This document shows, piece by piece, positions 48,455 to 57,031 of a stretch of 64,000 nucleotides of DNA (within the stretch, counting starts at the first letter, position 1; each line of letters starts with the position of its first letter). The stretch comes from Rhodococcus erythropolis NBRC 15567 (lineage in GTDB: Bacteria; Actinomycetota; Actinomycetes; Mycobacteriales; Mycobacteriaceae), in the NCBI RefSeq assembly GCF_001552595.1, contig NZ_BCRM01000029.1:17756-81755 (forward strand). Reading direction: 5' to 3'. A program made the translations under genes and the position numbers. The notes below the pieces were generated by a model. It made no database searches. It saw nothing but the letters and a program-made list of their open reading frames with translations, and was not told where the DNA came from.

Positions 48455-50022
48455 GTCGCCGCCGTGCAGCGGTAGCCCTGATCGTCACCGCGGCCACCGC
48501 CGCGATCCTGGGGCTGTCCGGATGCACCCAGCAGCCGGTGATCCCCCACAACCGTTGCAGCGGAAACTCATCGAACGAGCGAGACGACAAGGGATCCTCT
48601 ACGGGAAACATCGAACTGAAAGCATCGGGGCCGATCACCCAGCCAACGAAGGAGGGAACGACGACTTTCACGTCCCCGTTCGGGCCTCGCTGGGGAACCG
48701 AACACAAAGGCGTCGACTTCGCCGGCTCCGTCGGGACACCGATCTACGCGGCACTCGACGGTGTTGCGGTGAAGGCCGGGCCCGCATCCGGGTTTGGGAA
48801 CTGGATCGTGCTCGACTCGCTCGTCGGCGGAACACCCGTGAGCACCGTCTACGGCCACATGTTCGACGACGGTGTCCTCGTCAAGGAAGGCCAGCAGGTC
48901 AAGGCCGGCGATCACATCGCGAATATCGGAAACAACGGCCAATCCACCGGCGCACACTTGCATTTCGAATACTGGGACGGCGGACGACTGCAGGACGGAA
49001 CCGCCGTCGATCCGATGACCAAACTCGGCGGAGCGCCCTCCCCCGCCGGCGAAGCCGGCAGTGATTCTCCTGCCATCGAGCTAGCCGCGTCGTCATCGGC
49101 GATCGACTGCGGCGGCTTCGGCGTGGCGGGTGGCGGCGATCTCAAAGCCGGATCCGTTCCCCCAGAGATGGAACCGTGGTTCCGCAAGGCCGGATCGCTG
49201 TGCCCCCAGATCAAGCCCTCGCTGCTGGCCGCAGATGCAAAAGCCGAATCCGGCCTGGTCCGTGGCCTGACCTCCGCGAGCGACGCTAAGGGAATCACGC
49301 AGTTCATGCCGCGAACATTTGCTTCTTACGGCCAGGACGACGACAGCAACGGCAAGATCTCGATCTGGGACGACGGGGATGCGATCATGGCTCAGGGCCG
49401 ATACTTCTGCGCTATCGCGGCGCACGTCGACGGATGGATTGCCGACGGATCGGTCAAGGGCGATCCGAAATCGCTCTATATCGCTTCCTACAACGCGGGT
49501 GAAGGCGCGGTGAAGAATGCGGGCGGAATGCCCAGCGGCGGTGACTACACCACCCAGACACAGCCCTACGTCGCGAAAGTCCTTGCTTACGAAGCAGAAT
49601 TCGCAGCACCCGGCGGTAGTGGGGAGCTGGTTGTCTCGCCTGGTTCGGCGTCCGGATCGCAGGTCGTCGACGCTGCCCGCCAATTCCTCGGCACCCCGTA
49701 CGTCTGGGGCGGCGGCAACATCAACGGCACTACCGGCGGTGGATTCGACTGCTCCGGACTGACCAGTTACGCCATCTACCAGGGAAGTGGAAACAAGATC
49801 ACCCTGCCCAGGACATCCGAACAGCAGTGGAACGTCGGAGTCGAGATCCCTATCGACCAAGCACAAGCCGGGGATCTGGTGTTCGGTTCGTGGGCCGGAA
49901 CAGGTCCGGGGCACGTCGGCATCGCGATCGGTGGAGACCAGATGATCCATGCTCCCACTACGGGGGACGTCGTCAAACAAGCTCCACTGCAGAGCGATAT
50001 GAAAGCCAGGAGGGTTCTGTGA
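48451..50022 (+). CDS. Three-domain cell-wall hydrolase lipoprotein (M23, lytic transglycosylase, NlpC/P60)
   Basis: 523 residues. A lipoprotein signal (lipobox LSGC) anchors it outside. An M23 metallopeptidase-like domain has His85 and Asp89 (HKGVD) and His169-Leu-His171. A lysozyme-like lytic transglycosylase domain has Glu266 in KAESG, with ITQFMP and YNAGEGAV. An NlpC/P60 domain has Cys434 (FDCSGL) and His488 (GHVGIAIG). It would cut both glycan and peptide bonds to open the wall for the conjugation channel (VirB1-like job). GTG 48451 was chosen because it overlaps the previous stop and starts the signal peptide. Confidence 0.9.
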   Translation: MSRRRAAVALIVTAATAAILGLSGCTQQPVIPHNRCSGNSSNERDDKGSSTGNIELKASGPITQPTKEGTTTFTSPFGPRWGTEHKGVDFAGSVGTPIYAALDGVAVKAGPASGFGNWIVLDSLVGGTPVSTVYGHMFDDGVLVKEGQQVKAGDHIANIGNNGQSTGAHLHFEYWDGGRLQDGTAVDPMTKLGGAPSPAGEAGSDSPAIELAASSSAIDCGGFGVAGGGDLKAGSVPPEMEPWFRKAGSLCPQIKPSLLAADAKAESGLVRGLTSASDAKGITQFMPRTFASYGQDDDSNGKISIWDDGDAIMAQGRYFCAIAAHVDGWIADGSVKGDPKSLYIASYNAGEGAVKNAGGMPSGGDYTTQTQPYVAKVLAYEAEFAAPGGSGELVVSPGSASGSQVVDAARQFLGTPYVWGGGNINGTTGGGFDCSGLTSYAIYQGSGNKITLPRTSEQQWNVGVEIPIDQAQAGDLVFGSWAGTGPGHVGIAIGGDQMIHAPTTGDVVKQAPLQSDMKARRVL

Positions 50023-50606
50023 GCAACGCACGCAGGCTGGTTCTGCTTGCCGTCGCTGTCCTCCTCGTCGGGGGGCTGGTGTACTTCCTCTCCGGTCGGG
50101 GCAACGAGACGGAAACCGAGACAGCTGAACAGACCGCCCCGTCACCGGCGCCGCTGACCATCTCGATTTCGCCGGCTCCGACAACAATCGACGTCACCGA
50201 AGATCCGGATACGGAGCGAGCCGAAAACATCGCTCGCCAGGCACTTTCCGTGGCGTTCACCTGGTACCCGGCAACGGACCGTAGCCCCACCGACGGATAC
50301 GCACGCGCCCGGGAATGGTTCACCGACACCCTGGCACAGACCCTGCTCGTCGACACGCACACCGAACGAGGCCCAGGAGCACAGTGGAACCAATGGGCCT
50401 CCGACAACGCCAAAGTGGCCGCCAACGTGACCCTTGGATGCTCCGGCTGCCCACCCGACACCGACGCACTCATCCACCGAGTCGCAAGCATCCACCAAAC
50501 CGCAATCAACGAAAACGAAACCAGGGCTGTCGCAACCGATACCACGGTTTGGGTGACCCTCACCAAAGGTGGCGACCAGTGGCTCCTCGACACCATCCGC
50601 TACTGA
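50019..50606 (+). CDS. Membrane-anchored protein with NTF2-like outside domain
   Basis: 195 residues. One N-terminal membrane helix (LVLLAVAVLLVGGLVYFL), a Thr/Glu/Pro linker, then a domain starting ENIARQALSVAFTWYPATD and ending WVTLTKGGDQWLLDTIRY. That end pattern is typical for the NTF2-like fold of VirB8/TcpC proteins and lipoprotein stress sensors. It holds a Cys pair (CSGC) that could form a disulfide. It overlaps the wall-hydrolase stop by four bases (GTGA). It is probably a periplasm-side scaffold of the secretion channel. Confidence 0.7.
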   Translation: MSNARRLVLLAVAVLLVGGLVYFLSGRGNETETETAEQTAPSPAPLTISISPAPTTIDVTEDPDTERAENIARQALSVAFTWYPATDRSPTDGYARAREWFTDTLAQTLLVDTHTERGPGAQWNQWASDNAKVAANVTLGCSGCPPDTDALIHRVASIHQTAINENETRAVATDTTVWVTLTKGGDQWLLDTIRY

Positions 50607-50763
50607 CCACCACTCCCCACCGTGGCTGTACGACAAAGGATTCGTACCGATCGACTATGTTCGTACTAACAGGAACGAACCACCGAAAAAGACTCAGGCA
50701 CAAACGTTTTCAGGAGAAACTGACCCGAACAGGCCCGCGAACCCACATTGGAGGGAAACACAC

Positions 50764-51351
50764 ATGAAGCGCACCACCACCGCCATCGCAGTCACCGGGA
50801 TCCTCGCAGCACCCCTGATCCTGACCGCATGCTCGGACTCGACATCCGCCAACGACAACGGCGGCAGCGCCACCACCAGCGCAAACAACGGTCGTGCCGG
50901 CACCGTCACACCAGCTGAATCCTCCTCGTGGCGAGGAGACCTGGTAATCGGAGTCGGCGACCAACAAGCCGACGACAAAATCACACTCCCTGCCGCCAAC
51001 CAGGTCCACGCACAGTGCATAGGCGAAGGCGACAACCTCACCGTCGACATCACCGAGCCCAACGGCTGGCATGCAGTCCTCACCCACGGATCCCAAACCG
51101 TCACCATCGAAAACCCTCAACTGAACTACGCCGCGCAAGAATTCACGACTTCGCAGAGTTCACTCGACCACGAAATCGCTTTAAACGAAAAATTCGGAAC
51201 AACCAACCAGTTCCTCAGAGGCGTCACCTGGGACGTCCCCCAACCAGGTGACGTGGAGATCCAACTCAACGAGCGAACACCCCCACACTGGGTGATCAAA
51301 TCAGCCGAAAAGGTTAACCTCGCCATGCATGTCGATTGCAACTCTCACTAG
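50764..51351 (+). CDS. Conjugation-operon lipoprotein
   Basis: 195 residues with a lipoprotein signal (lipobox LTAC at about residues 20-23) and a Ser/Asn/Gly linker. The outside domain begins SSWRGDLVIGVGDQQADDK and resembles the small beta-rich lipoprotein-antigen (LpqH/19-kDa) family in actinobacteria; this likeness is from memory. GGAGGGAA lies before the ATG. It is 157 bp downstream of the previous gene and may be expressed separately. It ends the rightward conjugation unit. Confidence 0.65.
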   Translation: MKRTTTAIAVTGILAAPLILTACSDSTSANDNGGSATTSANNGRAGTVTPAESSSWRGDLVIGVGDQQADDKITLPAANQVHAQCIGEGDNLTVDITEPNGWHAVLTHGSQTVTIENPQLNYAAQEFTTSQSSLDHEIALNEKFGTTNQFLRGVTWDVPQPGDVEIQLNERTPPHWVIKSAEKVNLAMHVDCNSH

Positions 51352-51391
51352 CAACAGCGAAAGTGCGGTCCGACGCGATCAGTTCCGGCAT

Positions 51392-52423
51392 CTATCGAGT
51401 CACAAGATCGCCGGACTTCTCATTTTGGACTATCAGAGATTGTGGTCCGGGTCTCGTTGATATCCATCCGAGATATATCCCACCAAGAAGAAGCAGTAGT
51501 CCGACCGAGCCCCCGATTGCCGGGCCGTAATCCGTACCCCACCGGATTTGGTCTCGATACATGACGGCTCGTTCGATCTGTTCGTGCTGCGTCTGGGAAT
51601 CGAGTTTGGGGGCTACATCGATGATCGTGATGGTTTCAGGGGCTAAAGCAGATGTCGCAAAATATTGACTATAGTGTTGCTGCACTTGGATTATGGCGCC
51701 GGAAATGGGTTCGACTGACAGTTCGCGCGTGATGCCATAGAAACGCTTCATGGTGACTGGGCTTGTTCCTGTTTTCCCCCAACTGGAGGCGGGCAATGTG
51801 ATCTCCGTACCAATCTCCACGGGCGCGATTTCCTGACGGAAGTTGTAGACGTCAACGCCTTCAATTTCACCCTCCGCGATGAAGGTCGCGTCATAGGTAT
51901 CCCGCAGTGTCGAGTCGAAGTACGGATACGTTCGTTTCTGAGTGTCGAACGGAAATTTGAATTGAAGTCCCTCATGGGCAACAACTTCCGCCGGTTTGTC
52001 CATCACGGTCTGGATCGAGCCGATCGGCTCCTCGACCGGGATCGCCGAGATCCTGTCGACAGTGGAACGATCGATGCTCGCATTCACAATCGCTGCCGAA
52101 CCGACCCGATCGTCCCGCACCATCTGAACCGCCGACTGCAGGGTCACCACGTCGGATCCCGACGGATCTTCGGCAGTGACGCGCTGCTGGACTGTGATCG
52201 GAACATTGCTGTCCACAACCAATTTGCCCTTCGCTAACGCCGCAGCATCGAGCAATACTGCAGTACCCGTCGACACTGTTGCCGCATCGATGCTCAACGG
52301 AATTTTCACCAGCTGCCCCTTGGCATAGGTGGGCGCCAACGCACTCATTGTCAGCAGAAAACCTGCCGCCGCAATAGCCACGCAGGCAGCGCTTCGACGT
52401 GAGGGGCGCAAGTTAGGCGACAT
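51392..52423 (-). CDS. DUF3068 (PorA-like) membrane protein
   Basis: 343 residues. An N-terminal membrane helix or uncleaved signal (AACVAIAAAGFLLTMSALAP), a large outside domain and one C-terminal helix (AIGGSVGLLLLLGGIYLGW). Family features are LVKIPLSIDAATVSTGTA, EDPSGSDVVTLQSAVQM, GSIQTVMDKPAEVVAHEGLQ and FPFDTQKRTYPYFDSTLRDT. Members occur in mycolate-making actinobacteria and are sometimes annotated as porin PorA family. Genomes usually carry such genes on the chromosome, so one within a mobile module is notable. It is convergent with the lipoprotein gene and divergent from the metallopeptidase gene. Confidence 0.85.
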   Translation of the reverse strand: MSPNLRPSRRSAACVAIAAAGFLLTMSALAPTYAKGQLVKIPLSIDAATVSTGTAVLLDAAALAKGKLVVDSNVPITVQQRVTAEDPSGSDVVTLQSAVQMVRDDRVGSAAIVNASIDRSTVDRISAIPVEEPIGSIQTVMDKPAEVVAHEGLQFKFPFDTQKRTYPYFDSTLRDTYDATFIAEGEIEGVDVYNFRQEIAPVEIGTEITLPASSWGKTGTSPVTMKRFYGITRELSVEPISGAIIQVQQHYSQYFATSALAPETITIIDVAPKLDSQTQHEQIERAVMYRDQIRWGTDYGPAIGGSVGLLLLLGGIYLGWISTRPGPQSLIVQNEKSGDLVTR

Positions 52424-52568
52424 TCGGACGACCCTAGCGTGTCTTGTGCTCGACTGTGCGAGCCCGTGACTGCGCTAGTCTTGAGCGCCCAGTTGAGCGA
52501 TACCAACAACAACGACTACGGTGTTCGGTTGGGGCCGTAGGGGATACTCGGTGAGGAGGTGCCCCGAA

Positions 52569-53051
52569 GTGGCAGACAAAACCGTCGCTCGAGCAGTCGA
52601 GCGCCTGTTCCGCATTGCCGTAGGCGACGAAGCGCGAACCCTTGAAGGTATGGCCGAAGCATTGTCGCGCGACCGCGGACGCCCACTGACCGTGCTGGAC
52701 GACGCAGTCCTCCCGCCCGGTGTATTTGGTCAATGGATCCGACACCACGACCGCGATGAAGTGTCCTGTGCAGGGTGGGTTCATGCTCGCGACCGAACGA
52801 TTGCTCATGAGTTGGGACATATCGCGTTGAACCACTCCGGCAGACCGGCCATCGATTTGGCCACCGACTTCCTCCCACCCGCGTTGCGTGATCTTGGAAC
52901 TCTGATGCTTCGACGCGATTGTGTGGACACCGTCTCGACGGAAGAAGCCGAGGCTGAAGCATTCGGGAGTCTGCTTCTGCGGCGGCTTCACGTCACACGT
53001 CGCGCGCAGAATCCTTCGGTTCGTTCACGACTGGATGAGGCACTCGGTTGA
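52569..53051 (+). CDS. ImmA/IrrE-type metallopeptidase
   Basis: 160 residues. The zinc motif HELGH lies in RTIAHELGHIALNH, with a downstream Glu-rich helix (STEEAEAEAFGSLLL) that can supply the third ligand. ImmA-type peptidases cut HTH repressors of mobile elements. Here the start is a GTG (52569) because AGGAGGT lies nine bases upstream; the frame extends to 52521. It overlaps the following membrane-protein gene by four bases. Two HTH regulators nearby (54730-55086 and 55338-55823) are possible targets, which is inference. Confidence 0.85.
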   Translation: MADKTVARAVERLFRIAVGDEARTLEGMAEALSRDRGRPLTVLDDAVLPPGVFGQWIRHHDRDEVSCAGWVHARDRTIAHELGHIALNHSGRPAIDLATDFLPPALRDLGTLMLRRDCVDTVSTEEAEAEAFGSLLLRRLHVTRRAQNPSVRSRLDEALG

Positions 53052-54127
53052 TCACTGCTCTCGCGGCGGCAGTACTCGCCATTGCAGCGGCCACCCGGAT
53101 CCAGCGTTGGTGGTTTTCCAGGTCGTGGACTCTGGCAGGCGCAGTCATTGTTCTACTGTGCATGTCGATTCATATGGCGCTCAACGTGAAAACGGTCGAG
53201 AGCGCTGTCAGAGTCACACTCGGGGCTGGAATACCCGGCACAATCAAAATGCTGCTCGTCTGCGGTATCTGCGTCGGCACCGCCATTGTGTTCACAACCG
53301 TCACCAGCTCCCGGCATCTCAAAAAGCTACTTTGGCTACATATTTCACTCTCAGTTGTCACCGCAGCGCTCTCTTTCTACTTCTTCTTCAAGACTCCGTG
53401 GCCGGCATCGAACCCCGACAACCGGACTTTCGACAACCAATACGCATTTCTTCCGGGGTACGCAGAGGGCCTGATGCTGGGCATGGCCTATCCGTTTCTG
53501 TTGTGCTTGATGGTGACAATCGTCGCTATTCGGCAAGCAGACCGGCGGACGGCAACCGGCTGGGGGCTCATCATCATTTCCCCCGGAGCCGCTGCACTCA
53601 GCGCATACGCCGCACTCCGAATTGGCTACCTGGGGTCGGCCCGGTGGGGACTGATCGATCCGACCCCGACACCCTTTGCGATCTCGCGCCTCCTGGCCGT
53701 TGTCGGCGTTCTCTTTGTCGCAGCGGGAGTCTTGGTTACAGCGATGGGAACTACGCTCGTCTCACGAGCGCAACTTCGGGCCTTTGACGACCTTCGCTCC
53801 GAGCTACTTGCCCGTTGGCCTGGTGCCCTACGGCCATCCGAGGCCGGAAGCGGCGCCGCTGATCGGGCCGCCGATCGCGCAGCGGAACTGCTGGACGCGC
53901 TGAGCTTGGAGGCCAAGAGACAGGCTCTACCGAACCAAGGTGCAGCCTTGAGCCGGACAGAGGTGGCACATGCTGTTGCGGAATGGATTATTACTGATCG
54001 GATTCCGGAGGGATTGGGATCGGACAATCTCCGAGCACGGGCAGCTACTTCAGATGTCCGTTGGGCGCGAGAACTGGGTGATGCGTACGCCCGTAAAATC
54101 GAGCGAAAGTTAGTCCTTGAGCAATGA
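53048..54127 (+). CDS. MAB_1171c-like polytopic membrane protein
   Basis: 359 residues. About seven membrane helices in the first 240 residues and a cytosolic helical tail (from about 245, TLVSRAQLRAFDDLRSELLARWPGAL). The layout matches the MAB_1171c family (DUF6545), described in databases as a putative transporter and often encoded next to an HTH or ImmA-type gene. Function is unknown. GTTG-start details are uncertain: the frame begins with TTG at 53048 (TTGA overlapping the upstream stop). It also overlaps the PAP2-like gene at 54124-54127. Confidence 0.75.
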   Translation: MITALAAAVLAIAAATRIQRWWFSRSWTLAGAVIVLLCMSIHMALNVKTVESAVRVTLGAGIPGTIKMLLVCGICVGTAIVFTTVTSSRHLKKLLWLHISLSVVTAALSFYFFFKTPWPASNPDNRTFDNQYAFLPGYAEGLMLGMAYPFLLCLMVTIVAIRQADRRTATGWGLIIISPGAAALSAYAALRIGYLGSARWGLIDPTPTPFAISRLLAVVGVLFVAAGVLVTAMGTTLVSRAQLRAFDDLRSELLARWPGALRPSEAGSGAADRAADRAAELLDALSLEAKRQALPNQGAALSRTEVAHAVAEWIITDRIPEGLGSDNLRARAATSDVRWARELGDAYARKIERKLVLEQ

Positions 54128-54726
54128 CAGAAACACGAGTACAGGGAAAAGCCTCAGGACACGACCGGATCGCGCGGTTGCTCACCGAGATTGGCGCACC
54201 CTGGGTCATCAACATCGTGACCTCATTGATCCTCGGGTGTTCCATCGGGGCGCCAGGATGGGGAATCTTCGTCGCGATCTGCACAGGTGTGGTCCCGATG
54301 GGCGTCATCCTCTACGGGATGCGAAAGTCGAAAATCGGCGATCACCACGTCACCAGCATCAGCGAACGACACCTTCTCATTGTCATACTGCTCGCAGTTG
54401 CTTTGGGTGGGTTGATCATTCAGATTATCGCGAGCGCACCCATTCAAATGATCGCGTTCATGACTGCCGGCTTATCGGCGCTTGTGGTGGCTGCATTGAT
54501 CACTAGCGTTCTCCACTGGAAAGTCAGTGTGCACACTGGAGTTTCAGCCGGGGTCACCATAGTTTTGGCGCTTGCGCTGTCACCCTGGTGGCTACTTGCT
54601 CTCACATTGACTCCGTTAATCGGATGGTCACGGGTTCACCTGGGAGATCACACCAAGGGCCAGGTGATCGTCGGAGCTATCGCCGGAGCGGTCACAACGG
54701 GGATTGCATATGCATTGATCGCTTAG
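54124..54726 (+). CDS. PAP2-like membrane phosphatase
   Basis: 200 residues with about five helices. The segment KVSVHTGVSAG and, later, GWSRVHLGDHTKGQVIVGAI correspond to the actinobacterial PAP2 variant of the phosphatase motifs (Lys of motif 1, His of motif 2, Arg and His of motif 3). The Asp that ends the classical third motif is Gln here. It may hydrolyse a lipid phosphate such as undecaprenyl or phosphatidate pyrophosphate. The gene is the last of a three-gene overlapping unit with the metallopeptidase and the MAB_1171c-like protein. Confidence 0.75.
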   Translation: MTETRVQGKASGHDRIARLLTEIGAPWVINIVTSLILGCSIGAPGWGIFVAICTGVVPMGVILYGMRKSKIGDHHVTSISERHLLIVILLAVALGGLIIQIIASAPIQMIAFMTAGLSALVVAALITSVLHWKVSVHTGVSAGVTIVLALALSPWWLLALTLTPLIGWSRVHLGDHTKGQVIVGAIAGAVTTGIAYALIA

Positions 54727-54729
54727 AAA

Positions 54730-55086
54730 CTAGTCATCGTCAGACTGCATCATCTTCCGAAACGGGTTGTAGGCACGTGCTGCAACCTGCTGACCTTCAC
54801 TATCGCGAACATCCTGGATCCAGGCGATGGTGTGCTTGACCAACTCATACGTTTCTTCGTCACTGAAGTAGTCCATCGGAACATGAAAAACATTGCAGAT
54901 ATCGCGAACTGTTTCTATGCCTGGCGACTGACGCTTACCACTCAGCAGTTGAGACATGTACCCGGTAGTCATCTTGCCGCCGCCGAAGCGGATTATGTCC
55001 ACAACTTCTGTTTGCGTGTACGGACCACGATCTCTCGGGTGCACCGTGTCGAAGAGATGTCGGAGCCGTTCTGCGAATGTGCTCAT
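54730..55086 (-). CDS. EspR-like HTH regulator
   Basis: 118 residues. The start STFAERLRHLFDTVHPRDRG, the helix-turn-helix region TGYMSQLLSGKRQSPGIETV and the C-terminal YFSDEETYELVKHTIAWIQDVRD follow M. tuberculosis EspR, a nucleoid-associated regulator that binds as a dimer of dimers and controls ESX-1 and wall genes. ATG 55086 is preceded by GGAGGGACG. It is convergent with the PAP2 operon; the stop codons are four bases apart. It may also serve as the target of the ImmA-type peptidase. Confidence 0.75.
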   Translation of the reverse strand: MSTFAERLRHLFDTVHPRDRGPYTQTEVVDIIRFGGGKMTTGYMSQLLSGKRQSPGIETVRDICNVFHVPMDYFSDEETYELVKHTIAWIQDVRDSEGQQVAARAYNPFRKMMQSDDD

Positions 55087-55337
55087 CGTTCGTCCCTCCG
55101 TCCTCAATCGCCGTGCCGAATGGGCGCACTGGTCCAATGTTCAATTTCCAATACTGGCAAGTCCCGCTACCCAACGCAACTTGCAATAGTAAGTTTTCGG
55201 TTTTAGGCTGACCTCGACCGTGAGGGGCAGCAATGATTTACAGAGTCAGGACCGACAGGCGGTGACCCACCGCAGCCGAAACGGCGTAACTTCATCAGTC
55301 AGCACGACAGCGAAGGCGACCAAAGAAAAGCCTGGAC

Positions 55338-55823
55338 CTAGGCGGGCGCCTCAGGCCCCCGATGACGAACCCGCATATGCGCAGCGAGCAACTCGTCAAC
55401 CGAGACACCTAGAACCGGGGCAAGTTTCTCCGCCACGACGTCTGACAACGGAATTTCGCCCCGCTCGATGCCTCCAACGATCGGTGTCCGCAAGCCGGCC
55501 TGCATCCCAAGTTGCGGTTGGGTTAAACCCTTCAAGACGCGCCAATCACCCGGGTACCTGTCATCCTCAGGCACTTGCACGATATCGGCGATCTCTACAC
55601 CCAACTCCGCCACCACAGTCGCCAGAAGATCAACCTGCGGAGAGGAATTCGACTGCTCCCAGCGCCGGATCGTCGTTTCACCCACTCCCGCCCGCCGCGC
55701 CAATTCCGCACGTGACATCCCCGCAGTGCGGCGCGCAGCCACAAGACTTGACGGGGAAAACCCCCGCATCACTCGCCGACTCACAGCCAGCACCCTTCGC
55801 ATCTCGTTGTCATTAGTAGACAC
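55338..55823 (-). CDS. Double helix-turn-helix (XRE) regulator
   Basis: 161 residues with two XRE-type HTH domains in tandem. The first is LVAARRTAGMSRAELARRAG...TIRRWEQSNSSPQ (about 27-72); the second is KGLTQPQLGMQAGLRTPIVGGIERGE (about 98-130). GTG 55823 was chosen because GAGGAGG lies seven bases upstream. It is divergent from the WhiB-like operon at 56031, with direct repeats between the two that may be its operator. It probably sets the switch between quiet and transfer states of the element. Confidence 0.8.
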   Translation of the reverse strand: MSTNDNEMRRVLAVSRRVMRGFSPSSLVAARRTAGMSRAELARRAGVGETTIRRWEQSNSSPQVDLLATVVAELGVEIADIVQVPEDDRYPGDWRVLKGLTQPQLGMQAGLRTPIVGGIERGEIPLSDVVAEKLAPVLGVSVDELLAAHMRVRHRGPEAPA

Positions 55824-55861
55824 TGTGCCGCCTCCTCGATACCATTCGCACACGCGGCTAT

Positions 55862-55888
55862 TTTTAGATGACCGGTTTTAGATGGCGG
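55862..55888. promoter_or_regulatory. Direct repeat, candidate operator of the XRE regulator
   Basis: TTTTAGATG occurs at 55862-55870 and 55876-55884, spaced 14 bp. The overlapping CGGTTTTAG also occurs near 55195-55206, ahead of the EspR-like gene. The region lies between the divergent XRE and WhiB-like genes. Confidence 0.45.
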
Positions 55889-56030
55889 TCAAGTCGTAGT
55901 CAACGACCTCAAGGGAGACAACTAGAGCAAAAAACGGAAGAGTCCCCCAGTCGCGCCAACGACCGAGGGACCAGACCAAACGGGATGCAACCCGTCCAGC
56001 ATTTTCTTCAGATGCAGAAAGGATTCTGCG

Positions 56031-56726
56031 ATGTCTATCTTAGTGGACCCATCAGGTCCGGATGACGTGTTCCGCAATCGGTATGCCGCGTTATCGACGT
56101 TGACGCTTCGTCGGCTTGTTGCGCGGCATTCGTCGATCGGCGGGCGTTGCGATGGTTGCGGTTTCAGTGTTTCGGAGCTTGTTCCGTTGTGCCCGGAGGC
56201 TGCGGCCGCGTTGCGTGAGTTGACGCACCGTGAGGGCAGGGGAACATCTGCGGTCGAGTTGCCGCAGTTCAGCACTGACGATCTTCTTCGGGTTGCTGCT
56301 TCGCATCATCCTGATCGGGTTGGTCGGTGCGCGCGGTGCGGGTTCGTTTTCTCGCCGGAGTGCGATGTGTGCCCGACTGTGCGAGCCGTTCGTGTGGAGT
56401 TGGAAGTTCGGGGCGTGGTGCCGATTCGTGGTGCCGAGCCGGGCAAGGGTTTGTGCGCGGGGAAGTCACCGTCGTGGGAGATGGATGGCCGCACGGTGGT
56501 GGAGTGGCGCCGCGCAATCTCCTCGTGTGAGGCGTGCCCGTTGTTGGCGCAGTGCCGCATCGATGCGGCCGCGTCGGCGGAACGTGGGGATGGCCCGCAG
56601 CGAATGATCATGGCGGGCAATGCGTATGACAGTCACGGCAATATCGTCGACGGTGAACGCTTGGGCCTGTACGAGTCGCTGACGACAGCAACGCGCCGTC
56701 GCCGAGATTCGGAGGTGGCCGCGTGA
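56031..56726 (+). CDS. WhiB-like protein with two N-terminal zinc-ribbon-like repeats
   Basis: 231 residues in three modules. Two similar Cys modules come first: Cys40, 43, 54 (RCDGCGFSVSELVPLCPEA) and Cys100, 103, 111, 114 (RCARCGFVFSPECDVCP). The C-terminal module has four cysteines arranged as in WhiB proteins: Cys142, then Cys166-x2-Cys169-x5-Cys175, followed by MIMAGNAYD, which stands in place of the WhiB G[VI]WGG turn. WhiB proteins bind a [4Fe-4S] cluster and work with the primary sigma factor. AAAGGA lies before the ATG. It overlaps the next WhiB-like gene (GTGA, 56723-56726). Confidence 0.75.
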   Translation: MSILVDPSGPDDVFRNRYAALSTLTLRRLVARHSSIGGRCDGCGFSVSELVPLCPEAAAALRELTHREGRGTSAVELPQFSTDDLLRVAASHHPDRVGRCARCGFVFSPECDVCPTVRAVRVELEVRGVVPIRGAEPGKGLCAGKSPSWEMDGRTVVEWRRAISSCEACPLLAQCRIDAAASAERGDGPQRMIMAGNAYDSHGNIVDGERLGLYESLTTATRRRRDSEVAA

Positions 56727-57031
56727 GGGCCACGGTGCCGCCGCCGACTGTGTTGGCGTGCGCGGTCGATCCTCAATCGTGGGATCTGGATGAGGGTTCG
56801 TATCGCGCGGGTGTGGATGCGCAGGCTGAGTGTTTCCGGTGCCCGCGTTTGGCGGATTGCCGGAAGGAGTTGTCGTCGATGGTGGCGGCGGATACTCCGC
56901 CTCGGTCGATGATTTGGGCGGGTGTGCCGTTCAGTCATCGTGGCCGGCCGATCACCTCGGATGCGATGTTGCGTTCGTACTACCGGCGGGTCGACGGGCA
57001 TCGCGGCACTTCTCGTGGGACCGCTGCGTGA
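56723..57031 (+). CDS. Small WhiB-like [Fe-S] protein
   Basis: 102 residues. Cysteines 13, 37, 40 and 46 (AECFRCPRLADC) have WhiB spacing, and MIWAGVPFSHRG takes the place of the family turn motif. The basic C-terminus (RSYYRRVDGHRG) would contact DNA. Such short WhiB-like proteins are common in actinophages and plasmids. It is coupled by 4-bp overlaps to both neighbours, so it is made together with the larger WhiB-like protein. Confidence 0.8.
   Translation: MRATVPPPTVLACAVDPQSWDLDEGSYRAGVDAQAECFRCPRLADCRKELSSMVAADTPPRSMIWAGVPFSHRGRPITSDAMLRSYYRRVDGHRGTSRGTAA

Noticed and set aside
54124..54726. PAP2-like protein as a dead enzyme because the classical PSGH motif is missing
   Set aside because: The SVHTG and SRVHLGDHT segments fit an actinobacterial PAP2 variant, so inactivity cannot be concluded.
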